A model generated the notes under the pieces. The model searched no databases. It worked only from the letters and a program-made list of their open reading frames with translations, and was not told where the DNA came from. A stretch of 38,165 nt of DNA from a virus: positions 1 to 38,165 of the IMG/VR virus record IMGVR_UViG_3300032291_002500, one strand, 5' to 3'. Shown here in pieces: positions 22,873-30,182 of this stretch. The position numbers and the translations under genes were made by a program. How positions within the stretch are numbered: position 1 is the first letter of the stretch; every line of letters starts with the position of its first letter.

Positions 22873-23183
22873 ATTTCTTCTTCGCTTCTTAATATTTTTA
22901 CATTTATGCCCTGCTCAGACCAGTTTTGATGCAGGGCTTTTTGCGCTTTGGATAATACGCCCGTTTCCGTCTTAACCTCAAACCAATAAACACACCCTTT
23001 CCATACAAGGCACAAATCTGGAACGCCAGCAATTACCCCCATACCTTTAAGTATTGCGCCCTCTCTTGCGCTTCCGGACGCTCTTTCATTGGCAATGTGG
23101 AATAAACACCCACGCGACGCAGGAAAGTCGTTCCAGAGGCGTATAAATGCGTTTTGTTGAATTCTGGCTTCGTTTGCTTCCAT
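22836..23183 (-). CDS. VRR-NUC domain nuclease
   Basis: A 115-aa protein on the minus strand between plus genes. The VRR-NUC core is complete: QNAFIRLWND at the start, GVIAGVPDLCLVW near residue 48, WFEVKTETGVLSKAQKALH near residue 67 (E-x-K), and a final helix. This stand-alone phage type cleaves branched DNA such as Holliday junctions or flaps. It overlaps the primase gene tail to tail and starts 29 bases before the repeat region. Confidence 0.85.
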   Translation of the reverse strand: MEANEARIQQNAFIRLWNDFPASRGCLFHIANERASGSAREGAILKGMGVIAGVPDLCLVWKGCVYWFEVKTETGVLSKAQKALHQNWSEQGINVKILRSEEEIYRSVSEIFLTK

Positions 23184-23211
23184 ACGACAAAGTTAGTGAT
23201 CGAAATTAATT

Positions 23212-23502
23212 TTAACAGATAACAGATACTAACAGATAGTTTTTTTATCTGTTAATTTATGTATATTATTGATTATCAATATATTTGATATAATTTCTAA
23301 CAGATATACAGATTTTGCACACAAACATCAAAATACTATTGGAAAAAATAATAATTAATAATTGAAAAAAATAAATCTGTATAAGTGAAATATTAAATAT
23401 ATCTGTTAATCTGTTAATAATATAATATAATATATTGATTATTAATATATTAGATAGTTCTAACAGAAGTAATAACAGAAGACTAACAGATAAAGTCTGT
23501 TA
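23212..23502. repeat. Iteron-like repeat array, candidate replication origin
   Basis: Copies of TAACAGATA or its complement TATCTGTTA, exact or with one change, occur near 23212, 23220, 23230, 23246, 23298, 23375, 23400, 23409, 23461, 23473, 23484 and 23496. Some form inverted pairs: 23230-23238 with 23246-23254 (9 bp), and TAACAGA at 23484 with TCTGTTA at 23496. Between them lie long A/T-only stretches. The location next to primase, helicase and nuclease genes supports an origin. Confidence 0.65.
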
Positions 23503-23624
23503 TATCAAGTAGTTATAAAAAACACGACTGAATATCAACAAGTTATAAAACGCTAATTTTGGCAAATATTATAATTAAAGTCTGATCACAGAAAACGAGA
23601 TTGAACCCTTTTCACCAATTTCCG

Positions 23625-23720
23625 TATCTTTACCCATCGGATGATTCTCAAAACAACCGATTTTCTACCAGAATTATTTTTTCACTCAAACCCATCCTCC
23701 CCGGTTGGGTTTGTTTTTTT
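23625..23720 (+). ncRNA. Candidate short RNA unit before the terminase operon
   Basis: TATCTTTA (23625-23632) is preceded by GAACCCTTTT and TTTCCG like the two sites near 36.4 kb. A hairpin (23636-23661) and a terminator follow, and there is no reading frame. A transcript of roughly 80 bases is predicted. The -7 box deviates in the last base, so the case is weaker than at 36474. Confidence 0.35.
23687..23720 (+). terminator. Rho-independent terminator
   Basis: CAAACCCA (23687-23694) pairs with TGGGTTTG (23706-23713); seven T follow. It insulates the terminase operon from the origin region. Confidence 0.85.
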
Positions 23721-23722
23721 CG

Positions 23723-23730
23723 TATATTTG
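23723..23730 (+). promoter_or_regulatory. Terminase-tail operon -7 box (TATATTTG)
   Basis: CGTATATTTG directly after the terminator, 22 bases before the ATG at 23753. It supports that ATG and excludes an in-frame start at 23705, which is upstream of the box. Confidence 0.65.
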
Positions 23731-23752
23731 CATCGTACAGCAACTATTGAAT

Positions 23753-24280
23753 ATGGCAAAAATATTTATCTATGCCCTACATTGTCCTAAAACTGACGAA
23801 ATCAGATACATAGGGAAAGCAAATAATCCTGATAAAAGATTTTCAGCTCATTTGCGAGAAACCAGAAGAAAAAAACCTCTTTACCATTGGATAGAAAAAC
23901 TAAGAAACAACGGTTTAACGCCTAAAATTTCAATCGTTTCAGAAGTTGACAATGATAATTGGAAGGAAGAGGAAATTAATCAAATAAAATTGCACATTGA
24001 GTCTGGGTGTAGTCTTTTAAATTTAGCCAAAGGAGGTGACGAACCATTTTGCTCAAAAGAACAAAGAGCAATTAACGGAAGGAACAATGCAACGGCTATC
24101 CATTCAGATGAGAAAAAAAAGCGGGTATGGTATTTAAAGAAACAAATGGGGGCTTCTTTAAAATGGCTGAAAGAAAATAACCGAAAAGAAACATACAATA
24201 AAGTTATTTTAAAACTAAAAGAAGCGGCTAAAAAAAATCCTAAATTATTTGGATGCTACGCCTCACTTGAAGCGATTTAA
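23753..24280 (+). CDS. GIY-YIG endonuclease (homing-type)
   Basis: A 175-aa protein starting at ATG 23753. The GIY-YIG domain occupies residues 1-90 in a variant form: IYALHCPKTDEIRYIGKANN (Y..L and YIG), then RFSAHLRE with the catalytic Arg/His region, and later WKEEEINQIK with a conserved Glu. The C-terminal half is Lys/Asn-rich and helical, a plausible DNA-binding part. The gene is AT-rich compared with the terminase genes after it and sits directly before small terminase, where free-standing homing endonucleases often insert. Confidence 0.75.
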   Translation: MAKIFIYALHCPKTDEIRYIGKANNPDKRFSAHLRETRRKKPLYHWIEKLRNNGLTPKISIVSEVDNDNWKEEEINQIKLHIESGCSLLNLAKGGDEPFCSKEQRAINGRNNATAIHSDEKKKRVWYLKKQMGASLKWLKENNRKETYNKVILKLKEAAKKNPKLFGCYASLEAI

Positions 24281-24281
24281 T

Positions 24282-24692
24282 ATGGCAAAGATTCAGAAAA
24301 TAACGCGTCCACCCCTCGAAGTGGTGTTTGAGGATATTTACAATGGATTGTCTTACCGGGCAATGGCAAATAAGTATGGAATGAGTTTAACCTTGCTTTT
24401 CGAGTTCCTGCATGACCCTGAACATTCCGCGCGAATTAAAGAGGTACGACAAGCCTCAGCCGATATGGATTCAGACCGGGCGGAACAGGTTCTAATTGAA
24501 TCAGAGGGAACGATGGCGGAGGTAACGAGGGCGAGGGAATTGGCTCAATTTTACAAGTGGCGTGCATCCAAAAAAGCCCCCAAATATTACGGGGATAAAC
24601 TTGAAACCGAATCGACGCAAGCCGAAACCTACCAACCGCCCCAAATCATCGTAAACATATCGAAGGAAGCAATTGATAAACTAAACAAATAA
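24282..24692 (+). CDS. terS: Terminase small subunit
   Basis: A 136-aa protein starting two bases after the endonuclease stop. The N-terminal helix-turn-helix (YNGLSYRAMANKYGMSLTLL) is followed by a helical region with HSARIKEVRQAS and AREL..FYKWRASKKAPKYYGDK, the pattern of the terminase small subunit that binds the packaging site. A flexible tail ends in IIVNISKEAIDKLNK. The large subunit follows three small genes later. Confidence 0.75.
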   Translation: MAKIQKITRPPLEVVFEDIYNGLSYRAMANKYGMSLTLLFEFLHDPEHSARIKEVRQASADMDSDRAEQVLIESEGTMAEVTRARELAQFYKWRASKKAPKYYGDKLETESTQAETYQPPQIIVNISKEAIDKLNK

Positions 24693-24696
24693 AATC

Positions 24697-24912
24697 ATGG
24701 AAACATTCACAGCAGATTACGCAAGACAATTAGTCGAACGCTCCAAACTCAAAGAACTTGGATTGATTCTGGCAGACATTCACAGCGTTGCCGAAACCGG
24801 AGCGACTGAACTTGTATTGAGTTACAAGTTGAAAAACAACACCGAATTTGAGTTGAATAATCTCGGATTTATGATTGAGAGTAACGATATCTATACCTTC
24901 ATCCGGTGGTGA
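24697..24912 (+). CDS. Hypothetical small protein
   Basis: A 71-aa protein between the terminase genes: helical N-terminus (YARQLVERSKLKELGLIL) and strands in the second half. No family recognised. It starts four bases after the small terminase gene. Confidence 0.5.
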   Translation: METFTADYARQLVERSKLKELGLILADIHSVAETGATELVLSYKLKNNTEFELNNLGFMIESNDIYTFIRW

Positions 24913-24913
24913 A

Positions 24914-25114
24914 ATGACCGAAGCCGAAGCCCTCCAATTACAGAAAGTTCTGGATTCGAAAACAGCCGAACTAATGGAGCATTTCGACACCGTTCAGATA
25001 GTTGTTACTCGGCATAATAAATCAGATGACACTACCGATATGATGTCAAAAGGTAGGGGTAATCTTTACGCCCGTTTCAGTTCGGTTGATGCTTGGATTG
25101 AATCAATCGAATGA
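24914..25114 (+). CDS. Hypothetical small protein
   Basis: A 66-aa protein. ATG 24914, one base after the previous stop, is used; the reading from a TTG at 24875 overlaps that gene. MTEAEALQLQKVLDSKTAEL then strands with VQIVVTRHN suggests a small alpha/beta protein. GRGNLYARFSSVDAWI closes it. No family recognised. Confidence 0.5.
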   Translation: MTEAEALQLQKVLDSKTAELMEHFDTVQIVVTRHNKSDDTTDMMSKGRGNLYARFSSVDAWIESIE

Positions 25115-25145
25115 AACTAAAGTGAGTTGATTCCGTTAAAGGATT

Positions 25146-25532
25146 ATGACAACTGAAGAACTTTTAATAATTGCGGATAGGCTTTGTGGTAATGCAAGCC
25201 TTGTAATTAATTCAAAACTTAGCGAACTAAGCGACAATATATCAAGCCTTGCATCTACCGAATATGTATTTCGACAGGCACTAATACAATATCAAAAGCA
25301 GATAAAATCAAGCACAACACAAAAAATCGAAATAACAGAACCGGATTCAATTTCGTATTTCAAAAACCATTTCGAATTACAAAAAGATACATTCGATAAA
25401 ACCGATTTGAATGTAATTTCAGGCAGGATATTGCACGCCCGCTCATTTGGGTTTGGAGATGCCGAAAATGATTTGAACCGGATTATTAGAGGTATCTATG
25501 CTTTTGATAGCGTTAATGTAACTATAACTTGA
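25146..25532 (+). CDS. Hypothetical protein before large terminase
   Basis: A 128-aa helical protein, Ser/Ile/Asn-rich. It ends in TTGA with the large terminase start inside its stop. No family recognised; operon position suggests a packaging or head role. Confidence 0.5.
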   Translation: MTTEELLIIADRLCGNASLVINSKLSELSDNISSLASTEYVFRQALIQYQKQIKSSTTQKIEITEPDSISYFKNHFELQKDTFDKTDLNVISGRILHARSFGFGDAENDLNRIIRGIYAFDSVNVTIT

Positions 25533-26857
25533 CCGAACTCAACGAAGCCCAGCAACAAGCGTTTTATCTACTCCACCATTCCGAAGCCAAAGAAGTTCAC
25601 ATGGTAACGGGTGTTGGAGTAGGTAAAACATTCATGCTCGGGATGGCTTCGATTCCATTCCTTTCCGTACCGAATAGCCGAGGGTTAATCTGTGCCCCAA
25701 CCGTTCCGATGATGAAGACAGCCACGCTACCCGGAATCGAATCGGCTTGGCAACGGGCAGGACTTCAACCGGAACGAGATTATATCGTTAACAGGCAAAT
25801 GAAAAGCGTTAAACCATACAGCCGTATCGGTTCGGAGAATGTTATTACCTTTCGGTGGGGGAGTTATGCCGTGCTAACTTCACTCGAAAACTACAACACC
25901 GTAAACGGTTCTGAATGGGATTGGATTGTTGTGGACGAAACAAGGGATGTCCGGAACTTTGAATTTGCCTTAGGTAAACTCCGGGCAAGGATGCGTGGTC
26001 AGACTTTCAAAGGATTGAATCTAACCCATAAAATTCTAACTGCAACAACTCCGCCCGATAATGTTAAATACTATCTCGAACTCAAAGAAGCCAGTCAAAT
26101 CGAATCAAATCGAATTGCAATAGTTCAAGCCGAATCGTATGTCAATCAACACAACTTACCACCGGGCTATATTGAGCAGTTAGAAGCCACTCTTGACCCG
26201 CAAACATTCAAGCGGGAAGTATTGGCTCATTTGATTACGGCACAATCGTCAATCTACGCTTATTCATTCACCCGTAGTGTTCATGTCGGTAAAGTTGAGG
26301 AAGACCCGAACTTGCCTATTTACATTTCATTCGACTTTAATGTTTCGCCAATGACTTGTATCTATGCCCAGCACACACCAGACCGTAAGCGAATAAGAAT
26401 AATCGGAGAGGAACGGATAATCAATTCAGATGTTACCGAACTATGTCAGCGTATCAAAAGCAAATATCCGAACCAACACAGGTTGATTTTGACTGGTGAT
26501 GCATCGGGGCGGAATCGTACAACAATAAGCAAGGGACTATCCAACTGGAAAATAATCAAAGGCGAATTGGGTGTATCGGAGGCTCAGATACGACTGCTTT
26601 CGGCTAACCCGCTGAGTGTTGATTATATTGTCCTGCTTAATTCTATGCTGTCAAAGCATGGCAATATCATGATTGATTCAGGATGCAAGTACCTAATTCA
26701 AGACATGGAGTTAATGCAACGGGCAGATGATTCGGGGAAAAAAGCACCGGACGCCTTGACCGGTCACTTATTCGATTGTGCCGAGTATTACCTATGGACT
26801 TTTCATAGGCAGTTTTTGGATAGGTTTGCTAAAAAGGGTAACTTTACATCGATATGA
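25529..26857 (+). CDS. terL: Terminase large subunit
   Basis: A 442-aa packaging motor. Start is TTG at 25529, overlapping the previous stop as TTGA; no ATG exists before the Walker A region. Walker A: VTGVGVGKT near residue 27; Walker B: WDWIVVDE near residue 131; motif III TATTPP near residue 171. Nuclease domain: SFDFNVSP near residue 268, LTGDASGRN near residue 326, and DALTGHLFDCAEYYLW near residue 409. These are the acidic catalytic sites of the RNase H-like nuclease. It translocates DNA into the procapsid and cuts it. Confidence 0.88.
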   Translation: MTELNEAQQQAFYLLHHSEAKEVHMVTGVGVGKTFMLGMASIPFLSVPNSRGLICAPTVPMMKTATLPGIESAWQRAGLQPERDYIVNRQMKSVKPYSRIGSENVITFRWGSYAVLTSLENYNTVNGSEWDWIVVDETRDVRNFEFALGKLRARMRGQTFKGLNLTHKILTATTPPDNVKYYLELKEASQIESNRIAIVQAESYVNQHNLPPGYIEQLEATLDPQTFKREVLAHLITAQSSIYAYSFTRSVHVGKVEEDPNLPIYISFDFNVSPMTCIYAQHTPDRKRIRIIGEERIINSDVTELCQRIKSKYPNQHRLILTGDASGRNRTTISKGLSNWKIIKGELGVSEAQIRLLSANPLSVDYIVLLNSMLSKHGNIMIDSGCKYLIQDMELMQRADDSGKKAPDALTGHLFDCAEYYLWTFHRQFLDRFAKKGNFTSI

Positions 26858-27099
26858 CACACACATACGACCTCAAGATTTACAACGGCAGAATTAAGAT
26901 TTATGTGGATGGCTTTGTTATGTTCTCGTTCAATCAAATAGACTTCTCAGGGTATTATGCATTCAAAGATGATTCCGATTTATACGGAATTACAATCTAC
27001 ATGAATCGAGAAAAAGCAGGGGCACAAGAGATGGATATTTATTTTAAGACTAAACAGAATTGGCTTAATATTTTAGAATTACTTGACAAAAATTTATGA
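26854..27099 (+). CDS. Hypothetical protein
   Basis: An 81-aa protein, ATGA-coupled to large terminase and to the next gene. Beta-rich pattern (YDLKIYNGRIKIYVDGFVMF). No family recognised. Confidence 0.5.
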   Translation: MTHTYDLKIYNGRIKIYVDGFVMFSFNQIDFSGYYAFKDDSDLYGITIYMNREKAGAQEMDIYFKTKQNWLNILELLDKNL

Positions 27100-27638
27100 G
27101 CAACCTTAAAAACATTTACACCGATTCAAACGGCATCGAGTGGCGTTCATTCGAAACATGGGGAGATATACCAGCCAATCGTGTTATACCTGCTGACCTT
27201 GCTGTTCGTAGGGCTTCGATGGGATTGAATCCAGAACGATTAGTTCAGGCGTTTGAAGAAATTAAGCAAGACTTAAACGCAGGTAAAATAGTCGATGGAT
27301 TTGCCAAGTTCGACCAACTACAAAGACGAATAAATGATATTCCAGACGAATCGTTATTGCAAGATTTAGCCTGCGTATTCGTGATTCATCCAGACGAAGA
27401 ACCACTCGACTTCGACCCGAAAATGCAACGAAAAAAAATCGAATTATGGAAGCAGGATGAAGAAGCAAGGTTTTTTTTTATTCAGTTGGCAGTGCGTTAT
27501 ACAATGGACTTATCGGACATCTCAGACGCTTATATCCGTATGCATATCCTTCAAAGGAGTTTGATGGAGTCGAGCGACCCAAGCAAGAGTATCTTTCCCT
27601 TAGCCGAAACTGGGCTGATGAGTTCTCAACCTGCGTAA
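27096..27638 (+). CDS. Tail assembly chaperone candidate (zero-frame product)
   Basis: A 180-aa product. The first 125 residues are helical and acidic. At codons 126-128 there are nine T in a row (27471-27479), a slippery site on which a ribosome can move back one base. In the zero frame translation continues to 27638. Position three genes before the tape measure, with the only intervening genes being tiny, is that of lambda gpG-like chaperones, which coat the tape measure during tail assembly. Confidence 0.55.
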   Translation: MSNLKNIYTDSNGIEWRSFETWGDIPANRVIPADLAVRRASMGLNPERLVQAFEEIKQDLNAGKIVDGFAKFDQLQRRINDIPDESLLQDLACVFVIHPDEEPLDFDPKMQRKKIELWKQDEEARFFFIQLAVRYTMDLSDISDAYIRMHILQRSLMESSDPSKSIFPLAETGLMSSQPA

Positions 27639-27787
27639 CTGAGGTGAACTTATTACATCGCATGGCTTGCAACGGCTCAATTACCGAAATTAAAATGCTT
27701 GAACGAATGCCAATTGAAGAATACGCCTCGACAATTAACGCATGGAAATACGAATTGCATTTAAAACAAAAAAGCATTAAAGTATGA
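27461..27787 (+). CDS. -1 frame extension of the tail chaperone (gpGT-like fusion)
   Basis: In the -1 frame the sequence is open from 27461 to TGA at 27785-27787. With a -1 slip at the T9 run, the fusion protein would be 230 aa. The extension reads like a real protein towards its end (SLSRNWADEFSTCVTEVNLL, then ITEIKMLERMPIEEYASTIN), and the next tiny gene starts in an overlap with its stop. A plain internal start at ATG 27662 is the alternative. Confidence 0.55.
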   Translation, partial: RSKVFFYSVGSALYNGLIGHLRRLYPYAYPSKEFDGVERPKQEYLSLSRNWADEFSTCVTEVNLLHRMACNGSITEIKMLERMPIEEYASTINAWKYELHLKQKSIKV

Positions 27788-27858
27788 TGGTACTAATATT
27801 TTTAATTGGAGTAATTTGCGGAATCGCACTAACAGCATTTACTTATGGCGAGCGTTAA
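27784..27858 (+). CDS. Hidden 24-aa membrane peptide
   Basis: ATG 27784 overlaps the chaperone-extension stop (ATGA). The product is MMVLIFLIGVICGIALTAFT plus YGER, one hydrophobic helix. It overlaps the next tiny gene by 14 bases. Confidence 0.45.
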   Translation: MMVLIFLIGVICGIALTAFTYGER

Positions 27859-27970
27859 CAGACAATATCGAAGAGGGTTGATTCGTGCCGTTATTGACGA
27901 TACAGGCAAGGTCGTTGGTCATCAAAAGAAAACGAATCGGGGTAAATGGGTTGATGTGAAATTGCCATAA
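27845..27970 (+). CDS. Hidden 41-aa basic protein
   Basis: ATG 27845 to TAA 27968-27970. The product begins MASVNRQYRRGLIRAVIDDT and is basic. It ends just before the promoter of the tape-measure gene. Confidence 0.5.
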   Translation: MASVNRQYRRGLIRAVIDDTGKVVGHQKKTNRGKWVDVKLP

Positions 27971-27976
27971 TTTTCT

Positions 27977-27984
27977 TACCTTTG
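27977..27984 (+). promoter_or_regulatory. Tape-measure gene -7 box (TACCTTTG)
   Basis: TACCTTTG fits TAnnTTTG and is 60 bases before the ATG at 28044. The leader contains the hairpins GTCC/GGAC and GGCTT/AAGCC. No -33 TTTG at the standard distance. Confidence 0.55.
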
Positions 27985-28043
27985 TCTTGTCCTCCCCGGA
28001 CTTAGGCTTTCCAAGCCATATTGGGTTAAATTAAGTAAAACCG

Positions 28044-30182
28044 ATGGCTCAAAATATAGTATTCCGAGTAGTTGCCGACACCCAGCCAGCAGTGGATGGC
28101 ATGAATAAGTTGGATATTGCAACGAAAAACACAAAGAAGGATGTTAATCAATTAGACCAAGCGTTGGGTAAAATCGGGGCTATGGCTGCAGGTGCGTTTG
28201 CCCTTGGTTCTGTTATTCAATTCGGAAAAGAAGTTTACGCTGTAACAAACGAGGTAAACTCACTCAATATTCGAATGAGCCAATTACAGGGCACAGCGGA
28301 CGCAACTGATAGGGCTATGGGCATGCTTGTTGAACTATCTAAGAGATTAGGAGTTAATATGAATGAACTAACTGGAAATTATGTTCAGTTCGTTTCCGCA
28401 GCCAAAGCGTCTGGGGTTGAGGTCGCAAAAGCCGAAAAGATATTTGTCAACATGACAACGGCATTAAGGGGAACGGGTGCGAGTGCCGATGCCACAAAAA
28501 GAGCCATGACAGCCCTGACCCAAATGATGGGGAAAGGCACTATAATGAGCGAAGAATTAAAGGGGCAGTTGGGAGAAGCCATGCCTCAGGCTATTGGATG
28601 GATGGCTGAATCTTTGGGAGTTGGTACGAAACAACTTTTTAAAATGATGGAGCAGGGCAAACTTACCAGCGAATCCCTGTTGGGTTTTTCCGAGGTTGCT
28701 GTTAAAAGTGTAGGGGGGTCAGTTGATGCCATGAGCAAAACAATGGAGGCAAATGTAGCCAGATTATCAAACTCTTGGCAGGCGTACATGGCTTCATTAG
28801 GTCAAAGGTTTTACGGTGCTGGTGGTGGTGCGGAAGTTTTATCTAATATGTTGGATTGGTGGATGAAAATTAACGCATCACAAGACCAATATATTAAAAT
28901 GGAGCGTCAAAGATTGTTGGGTGATTCTAAACAGCAAGAGCAGGTATCAAAGGAGATTGAATTATTAAGGGAAAGAAAAATAAGTGAGGATGAAATAATT
29001 GAGACGCTACAAAAAGAAAGAGATTTAAATTTTGAGTTAGTTAAGACCGGGAAAAACAGATACGGTGTTGAACAGAATTTGAGCAATGAATTAAAGATTA
29101 ATATTCTATCCTTAGTCAATGCTTACGACCAACAAATCAAATTAATTAAGGAAGGTTCGGACGCAAAGAAAGCCGATGTGCCACTAACAGAAGCTCAAAT
29201 CAAAACCCTGCAAAAAGAAGCACAAGAACGCATCAAGGTAGCCCGGGAAATGAAAAAGGCGTTGGAGGATGTGTATAAAACGGACGGCAAGGTTGAGGTT
29301 GACCCGTTTACTCAGGTCGGATTAGATTTAAGGCGGGAAAGGAGAAATAAGGAACTGACCGAGGCAGAGGAAACCGCTAAGATGCTTCGTGACATTGAGT
29401 TGAGTGGTCAGGAAAAAGAAATTGCAGACCGGAAAGCACAAGCCAAAAGAATTGCCGAGGTAGAAAAGGATAAGCGTCAAATGATGAAGGACGCTCAGGC
29501 AGAACTTTACATGGGCTTAACTAATTTGGCTAATCAATACTACAAAAAAGACCTTTCAAAGCAGTCAGAAGTATTACAGAAACGATTAGAGGCAGGTCAA
29601 ATAAGCGAGGAAGGTTACGCTCAGGCAATACGGAAAATCAAGCGGAAAGAAATGGTTGCAGATAAAATCGCAGCACTTTCCCAGATTGCAATTAACACCG
29701 CTATCAATATCAGTTCACCACAAAACGCACTTGCTTTAGGTGCATTGACTCCGGCTTACCTTACCAACGCTGCGATACAGTCGGGCTTAGTACTTGCCCA
29801 GCCAATGCCATACAACAAAGGAACGAAGCGAGTACCAATGATGCGAGGTGCAGTTAGGGGGCGTGATTCCGTTCACGCTATACTAACACCAGACGAGCGT
29901 GTTGTTCCTGCTGATATCAACACACAGCCGGGTTATTCAGCTTTGTTGGATTTGGCTCAGGACAAAAAGATAAGCGACAAAGAGGCTGGATTCTTAGCCG
30001 AACTTGCCACATCTGGAATGAGGCGAACAAATACTTCGCAAACAATCGACCCTGATACGATTGGTCGTGCAATTGCAAAATACATTCCGCACACCAATGT
30101 GGCTATTAATGAGCGAGGCATTGCGGTAATAACAGAGAGAAGCCAGACCGAGATACGCAGACTAAGAAGGAGGATATCTTAA
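28044..30182 (+). CDS. Tail tape measure protein
   Basis: A 712-aa protein. Residues about 60-260 match the tape-measure N-terminal domain: NSLNIRMSQLQGTADATDRA, LVELSKRLGVNMNELTGNYV, FVNMTTALRGTGASAD, TMEANVARLSNSWQAYMASL. A charged coiled coil covers residues 290-530. A hydrophobic stretch near 555-600 (IAINTAINISSPQNALALGA) may insert in the membrane during ejection. Tape measures set tail length; at about 1.5 Angstrom per residue this gives roughly 100 nm. The stop overlaps the next start (TAATG). Confidence 0.88.
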   Translation: MAQNIVFRVVADTQPAVDGMNKLDIATKNTKKDVNQLDQALGKIGAMAAGAFALGSVIQFGKEVYAVTNEVNSLNIRMSQLQGTADATDRAMGMLVELSKRLGVNMNELTGNYVQFVSAAKASGVEVAKAEKIFVNMTTALRGTGASADATKRAMTALTQMMGKGTIMSEELKGQLGEAMPQAIGWMAESLGVGTKQLFKMMEQGKLTSESLLGFSEVAVKSVGGSVDAMSKTMEANVARLSNSWQAYMASLGQRFYGAGGGAEVLSNMLDWWMKINASQDQYIKMERQRLLGDSKQQEQVSKEIELLRERKISEDEIIETLQKERDLNFELVKTGKNRYGVEQNLSNELKINILSLVNAYDQQIKLIKEGSDAKKADVPLTEAQIKTLQKEAQERIKVAREMKKALEDVYKTDGKVEVDPFTQVGLDLRRERRNKELTEAEETAKMLRDIELSGQEKEIADRKAQAKRIAEVEKDKRQMMKDAQAELYMGLTNLANQYYKKDLSKQSEVLQKRLEAGQISEEGYAQAIRKIKRKEMVADKIAALSQIAINTAINISSPQNALALGALTPAYLTNAAIQSGLVLAQPMPYNKGTKRVPMMRGAVRGRDSVHAILTPDERVVPADINTQPGYSALLDLAQDKKISDKEAGFLAELATSGMRRTNTSQTIDPDTIGRAIAKYIPHTNVAINERGIAVITERSQTEIRRLRRRIS

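Larger units (their letters stand above)
23184..23752. other. 569-bp non-coding region: origin candidate, terminator, promoter
   Basis: No convincing gene. The first part is the TAACAGATA repeat array and A/T-rich tract. AGTTATAAAA occurs twice (about 23511 and 23541). A weak promoter-like TATCTTTA (23625-23632), a hairpin ATCGG/CCGAT (23636-23661), a strong terminator (23687-23720) and a promoter (23723-23730) follow in that order. Confidence 0.7.

Noticed and set aside
23212-23502. CRISPR array
   Set aside because: Repeats are only 9 bases, in both orientations and irregularly spaced; no spacers of equal length and no cas genes.
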